This document shows, piece by piece, positions 5,398 to 7,675 of a stretch of DNA of 7,675 nt. Source of the stretch: an uncultured Eubacteriales bacterium (GTDB lineage Bacteria; Bacillota; Clostridia; Oscillospirales; Butyricicoccaceae); the NCBI GenBank assembly GCA_910585875.1, contig CAJUIK010000082.1:1-7675 (forward strand), read 5' to 3'. A program made the translations under genes and the position numbers. Under the pieces are notes generated by a model. The model worked only from the letters and a program-made list of their open reading frames with translations, searched no databases and had not been told where the DNA came from. Every line of letters starts with the position of its first letter. The stretch's first letter is position 1.

Positions 5398-6114
5398 TTA
5401 TTTCATTCGGGCCAGCAGAGCTTGGGCCACGTCCAAGTCCTCCGGCGTGGTAATTTTGATGTTTTCATAATAACCGGGCACAACCGCCGGGCGAACATGG
5501 AGACGTTCCACCGCCGAACAATCGTCGGTCGTCGGCGCCCCCTGCTCCAGCGCTTGAACCAAAGCGGCTTTCAGCAGGTCAATATCTGTGGCCTGAGGCG
5601 TCTGGACGGCATATAACGTCGCTCTGTCCGGCGTTTGGACGGCCATACCGTCTTCCACCACCTTTACCGTGTCTTTGACGGGAACGGCGGCAGTGGCGCA
5701 TTGGTAGACGTAGGCTTTTTCACAGACAGCCTCGATCAACTCCGGCGTCACAAACGGGCGGGCCCCATCCTGCACCAAGGCGAAACGAGCCTGGGGGTTG
5801 CATTCGCACAAAGCCTTATAGACGCTTTCCGCCCGGCTGGCGCCGCCGCGGATCACTTTTGTGGCCTTTTTAATCTGAAATTGCCGACAGATTTCCGTCA
5901 GCGGCAGCAAATTTTCCTCTGAGGAGGCCACTATGATTTCGTCGATGTGACCGCAATGCTCCAAAGCCAACAGAGCGTAAGCCGCCACAGGCACGCCGTC
6001 CAACTCGGCCAGCAGCTTATTGATCCCCTCCATCCGGGAAGCGCCCCCCGCCGCCGCCAACACGGCCGACGTATAGGGCCGCCGCTCTTTTTTTTTGAGA
6101 AAGCGTTCCAGCAA
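5398..6114 (-). CDS. ispD: 2-C-methyl-D-erythritol 4-phosphate cytidylyltransferase (IspD)
   Basis: Joins CTP and methylerythritol 4-phosphate to give CDP-methylerythritol, the third step of the MEP pathway, in the cytoplasm. The 238 residues match the family. The nucleotide-binding motif AAAGGASRM (20-28) is followed by Lys33; Arg27 and Lys33 correspond to the catalytic Arg20 and Lys27 of the E. coli enzyme. GGASRAESV (90-98), DGARP (116-120), VPVKDTV and the C-terminal ENIKITTPEDL complete the family pattern. The start is TTG at 6114, chosen because GGGAGG (6127-6122) lies 7 bases upstream and the next in-frame ATG is inside the catalytic motif. Codons 7-9 are AAA AAA AAA, a run of nine A residues. 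ispF follows at 25 bases; carD precedes at 67 bases. Confidence 0.97.
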   Translation of the reverse strand: MLERFLKKKERRPYTSAVLAAAGGASRMEGINKLLAELDGVPVAAYALLALEHCGHIDEIIVASSEENLLPLTEICRQFQIKKATKVIRGGASRAESVYKALCECNPQARFALVQDGARPFVTPELIEAVCEKAYVYQCATAAVPVKDTVKVVEDGMAVQTPDRATLYAVQTPQATDIDLLKAALVQALEQGAPTTDDCSAVERLHVRPAVVPGYYENIKITTPEDLDVAQALLARMK

Positions 6115-6181
6115 GAAAAGGCCTCCCTCGGTTCTATACTCGCGATCTTCGCCGGAAAAACGCCGGCTGCCTCTCTGTTAT

Positions 6182-6658
6182 TTATACCAATATCGTATCG
6201 ATAATATGCTCGATTTCGTCATAATCCCGATCCAACACCAGGGCTAACTCGGATATGACGATTTTTTTCGCGCTGGACAGCATCTTCCGTTCGCCAGTGG
6301 ACAGATTTTTCTTTTTATCCCGCCGACGCAAAGTTCGGATGACCACCGCCACTTGGCGCATATCGCCGCTGCGGATTCGGGCCATGTTTTCCTTGTACCG
6401 CTGGCTCCAGTTGTGCTCATATTCCACCGGCGCTTCGTCCAGTGAAGAAAGCATTTCTTCGGCCTCTTCCGGCGTCATAGTCTGCCGCAGGCCCACTGCG
6501 TCGCAGCTGTCGCAAGGCAGTAGCAACGTCAGCGAGCCAACCGAAAAGCGAATCAAATAGAATGTCTTGGGGCCTTCTTTCTCGTTGCGGCTCACAATTT
6601 CTTCGATTACGCCAGCCCCGTGCATGGGGTGAACCACTTTTTTACCGACTGTATACAT
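6182..6658 (-). CDS. carD: CarD/CdnL-family RNA polymerase-binding regulator
   Basis: CarD-type global regulator that binds the RNA polymerase beta subunit and stabilises the open complex at many promoters, notably rRNA promoters in mycobacteria. The N-terminal RNAP-interaction (Tudor-like) domain covers residues 1-58, starting YTVGKKVVHPMHGAG. The helical DNA-binding domain covers about 62-158. Trp84 in NWSQRYKENM is the conserved tryptophan that wedges into the upstream edge of the -10 bubble in known CarD proteins. RSGD and the later LSxGERKML and ISELAL segments match the family. At 158 residues it is the usual length. The start at ATG 6658 is set by AGGAGG (6672-6667), 8 bases away; a longer in-frame extension upstream has no support. 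It heads a likely carD-ispD-ispF operon driven from 6780-6808. Confidence 0.95.
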   Translation of the reverse strand: MYTVGKKVVHPMHGAGVIEEIVSRNEKEGPKTFYLIRFSVGSLTLLLPCDSCDAVGLRQTMTPEEAEEMLSSLDEAPVEYEHNWSQRYKENMARIRSGDMRQVAVVIRTLRRRDKKKNLSTGERKMLSSAKKIVISELALVLDRDYDEIEHIIDTILV

Positions 6659-6779
6659 CCCTGCCGCCTCCTTTTGATTGAGCCGCGATACAGATCGATC
6701 CCTCGCTTCGCTTTTCAAAACATTTGTTGATTTTTAGATGATTTCAACAAAAATTCTACGTTTCAACGTCCTTTTTTCT

Positions 6780-6808
6780 ATTATACCCCCAATTCATACA
6801 AAAAACAA
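6780..6808 (-). promoter_or_regulatory. Promoter of the carD-ispD-ispF operon
   Basis: On the minus strand a perfect TATAAT (6785-6780) lies 17 bases from TTGTTT (6808-6803, three of six to the -35 consensus). The start would be near 6773, giving an untranslated leader of about 115 bases before carD. The -35 is weak and there is no extended -10. Strength may depend on other factors, including CarD itself, but that is speculation. Confidence 0.6.
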
Positions 6809-7001
6809 GGTGTTTTTCCCAGGCTCGTTTTGCCCTTTCCGGCTTCCTGCTCTCCATTTTTTCCAAAAAATTCACGATTTTTTTACTTTGTTTCTCCGAA
6901 TATCCAGCAGGAATCTGGGCAAAATGGTTCTGTTTTTATCATTTTTGTGTAAAAAGACAGGTTTCTCCTTGGATGATTCCAAAATATTCGTTGAAAAAAA
7001 T
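6809..7001. other. AT-rich intergenic gap
   Basis: No gene is supported here. A possible plus-strand open frame is low-complexity Phe/Ser/Lys and has no ribosome binding site. The stretch is markedly T-rich on the plus strand. It contains a short perfect inverted repeat, TTGGA-TGAT-TCCAA (6969-6982), just beyond the SLOG gene's stop. A leftward T-run after that stop (7000-6994) has only a weak AT hairpin before it, so termination of that gene is not clearly explained. Confidence 0.5.
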
Positions 7002-7373
7002 TTATTTTTCGTCTTTTTCGTCGTTTTCTGACAATCCGACGGGGAGTGTTACAAAAGGTTTTTCCAAAGCCAAGCACAGGGAAATGACGCTTCGAGAACC
7101 GGGAGATTTGCCGTCCCACAGGCACAGCACATAATCCGCCAAGCGAACAATCTGGTTGTTGCGCAGGATGGGCGCCAGCTTGCCGAAATTTTTGTAATCC
7201 GGCAAAAATTCTTTCAGAGGCAGGCCATGCTCCCGGGCGTACCGGCGGGCCAGGCGATCCGCTCCTTGGGCGCCGCCGCTGATAATCAAGCTGGTCTGGG
7301 CCGGGATATGCCGGCCGATGAGCCAATAATCCCCAGGTCCGGCTGTGCGGGAACCCACAATCGCAGTCTTCAT
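7002..7373 (-). CDS. SLOG-family protein (YspA/DUF2493-like)
   Basis: A 123-residue single-domain Rossmann-like protein of the SLOG superfamily, YspA/DUF2493 branch, thought to bind a nucleotide-derived ligand; the exact ligand and function are unknown. The first strand and loop are AIVGSR (4-9). The ligand-binding motif is SGGAQGADRLA (32-42). Asp59-Tyr-Lys plus FGKLAPILRNNQI (63-75) and the WDGKSPGSR loop (86-94) are hallmarks of this branch. The C-terminus ends in an Asp/Glu/Lys-rich tail (SENDEKDEK). A purine-rich site, GGAAGGGGG (7388-7380), precedes ATG 7373. It stands alone: no effector gene is fused or cotranscribed. Members of the superfamily have been linked to nucleotide signalling and phage conflict, but nothing here shows that role. 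Confidence 0.88.
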   Translation of the reverse strand: MKTAIVGSRTAGPGDYWLIGRHIPAQTSLIISGGAQGADRLARRYAREHGLPLKEFLPDYKNFGKLAPILRNNQIVRLADYVLCLWDGKSPGSRSVISLCLALEKPFVTLPVGLSENDEKDEK

Positions 7374-7402
7374 GCTCTTTCCCCCTTCCGCCTCTCTCCA
7401 AT

Positions 7403-7431
7403 TTGCAAGATTGTAAATAGAATACCATTAT
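7403..7431 (+). promoter_or_regulatory. Possible promoter of the right-edge secreted protein gene
   Basis: TTGCAA (7403-7408) and CATTAT (7426-7431) are 17 bases apart, each matching four of six consensus bases. The start near 7438 would leave a leader of about 58 bases. It overlaps the inverted repeat AGAATA-CCAT-TATTCT (7419-7434), which could be an operator between the divergent genes. Weak evidence. Confidence 0.35.
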
Positions 7432-7495
7432 TCTTCGCAAGTATCGGCGGCCGACCCGGGCATAGTATTGCTGTGGCAGAAAGGAGTGAACGCCA

Positions 7496-7675
7496 ATGCA
7501 AAAACGAGAAAAATGGGTTCGAGCCCTTTGTATTTTAGGCAAATGCGCCGGCGGCGCCGGCCTGGCCCTGGCGGCGGCTCTGCTGCTCTTTCCCCTGCCG
7601 GGCAAAGCCGCGGCGGCTTCTGCCCCGGCTCAGATCGACAGCGTCAACGTAGCCAAAACCGATTCGGGCGAAACC
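7496..7675 (+). CDS. Secreted protein, N-terminal fragment
   Basis: The gene runs off the right edge; the first 60 codons are visible with no stop. AAGGAG (7481-7486) lies 9 bases before ATG 7496. The N-terminus is a strong Sec signal peptide: basic MQKREKWVR, a Gly/Ala/Leu core at about 18-34, and a probable cleavage site after the Ala run near residues 38-43 (KAAAASA). The first mature residues, QIDSVNVAKTDSGET, would fit the first strand of an AMIN-type domain as found in cell-wall amidases, but this is too short to assign. Product unknown; it diverges from the SLOG gene by 122 bases. Confidence 0.75.
   Translation, partial: MQKREKWVRALCILGKCAGGAGLALAAALLLFPLPGKAAAASAPAQIDSVNVAKTDSGET

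Noticed and set aside
6151..6167. GCCGG-CCGGC hairpin between carD and ispD as a terminator
   Set aside because: Only 5 bp with no following T-tract on the minus strand, and the genes look cotranscribed.
6738..7031. Plus-strand open frame in the AT-rich gap
   Set aside because: Low-complexity Phe/Leu/Ser/Lys composition, no ribosome binding site, and overlap with the SLOG gene's end.
6883..7605. Minus-strand open frame of 240 codons across the SLOG gene
   Set aside because: Out of frame with the recognised SLOG protein, Arg/Pro-rich, and it crosses the start of the divergent secreted protein.

Overview
The window looks like a chromosomal segment of a spore-forming Bacillota, most likely a Clostridia/Oscillospirales-type organism. 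The evidence is strong AGGAGG-type ribosome binding sites, sigma-A-like promoters with TATAAT -10 boxes, a moderately GC-rich coding style (mid-50s %, by eye), a SleB-like cell wall hydrolase, and a carD-ispD-ispF cluster. No mobile element, CRISPR array or rRNA is visible. The taxonomic placement is inference.

Left edge (1-331): a perfect consensus promoter points leftward out of the window. Next to it is a tRNA-Thr (anticodon CGT) on the minus strand, with its own promoter and an intrinsic terminator.

Plus-strand operon (401-3539): an extended -10 promoter precedes a barnase-family ribonuclease that carries a lipoprotein signal and a Pro/Glu-rich tether. The ribonuclease gene overlaps a barstar-family inhibitor by 4 bases. 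A MATE transporter and a short-chain dehydrogenase/reductase follow with short gaps. A 13-bp hairpin closes the unit and is shared with the convergent gene on its right. The ribonuclease is exported while barstar stays in the cytoplasm, which is the classical self-protection arrangement. The roles of the MATE and SDR genes in this unit are unknown.

Middle (3542-4863): a secreted SleB-like cell wall hydrolase (minus) diverges from a small DUF3592-like membrane protein (plus), whose transcript ends at a strong hairpin.

Right half (4890-6808): minus-strand cluster carD-ispD-ispF, which links an RNA-polymerase-binding regulator to two steps of the MEP isoprenoid pathway. ispD starts at TTG and has a run of nine A residues near its start.

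Right edge (6809-7675): an AT-rich gap, then a small SLOG-fold protein (YspA/DUF2493-like, minus). It diverges from the start of a secreted protein (plus) that runs off the window.

The most distinctive item is the membrane-tethered barnase-barstar pair. Its toxin and inhibitor interface residues appear to be substituted on both sides, and it is coupled to a transporter and an oxidoreductase.
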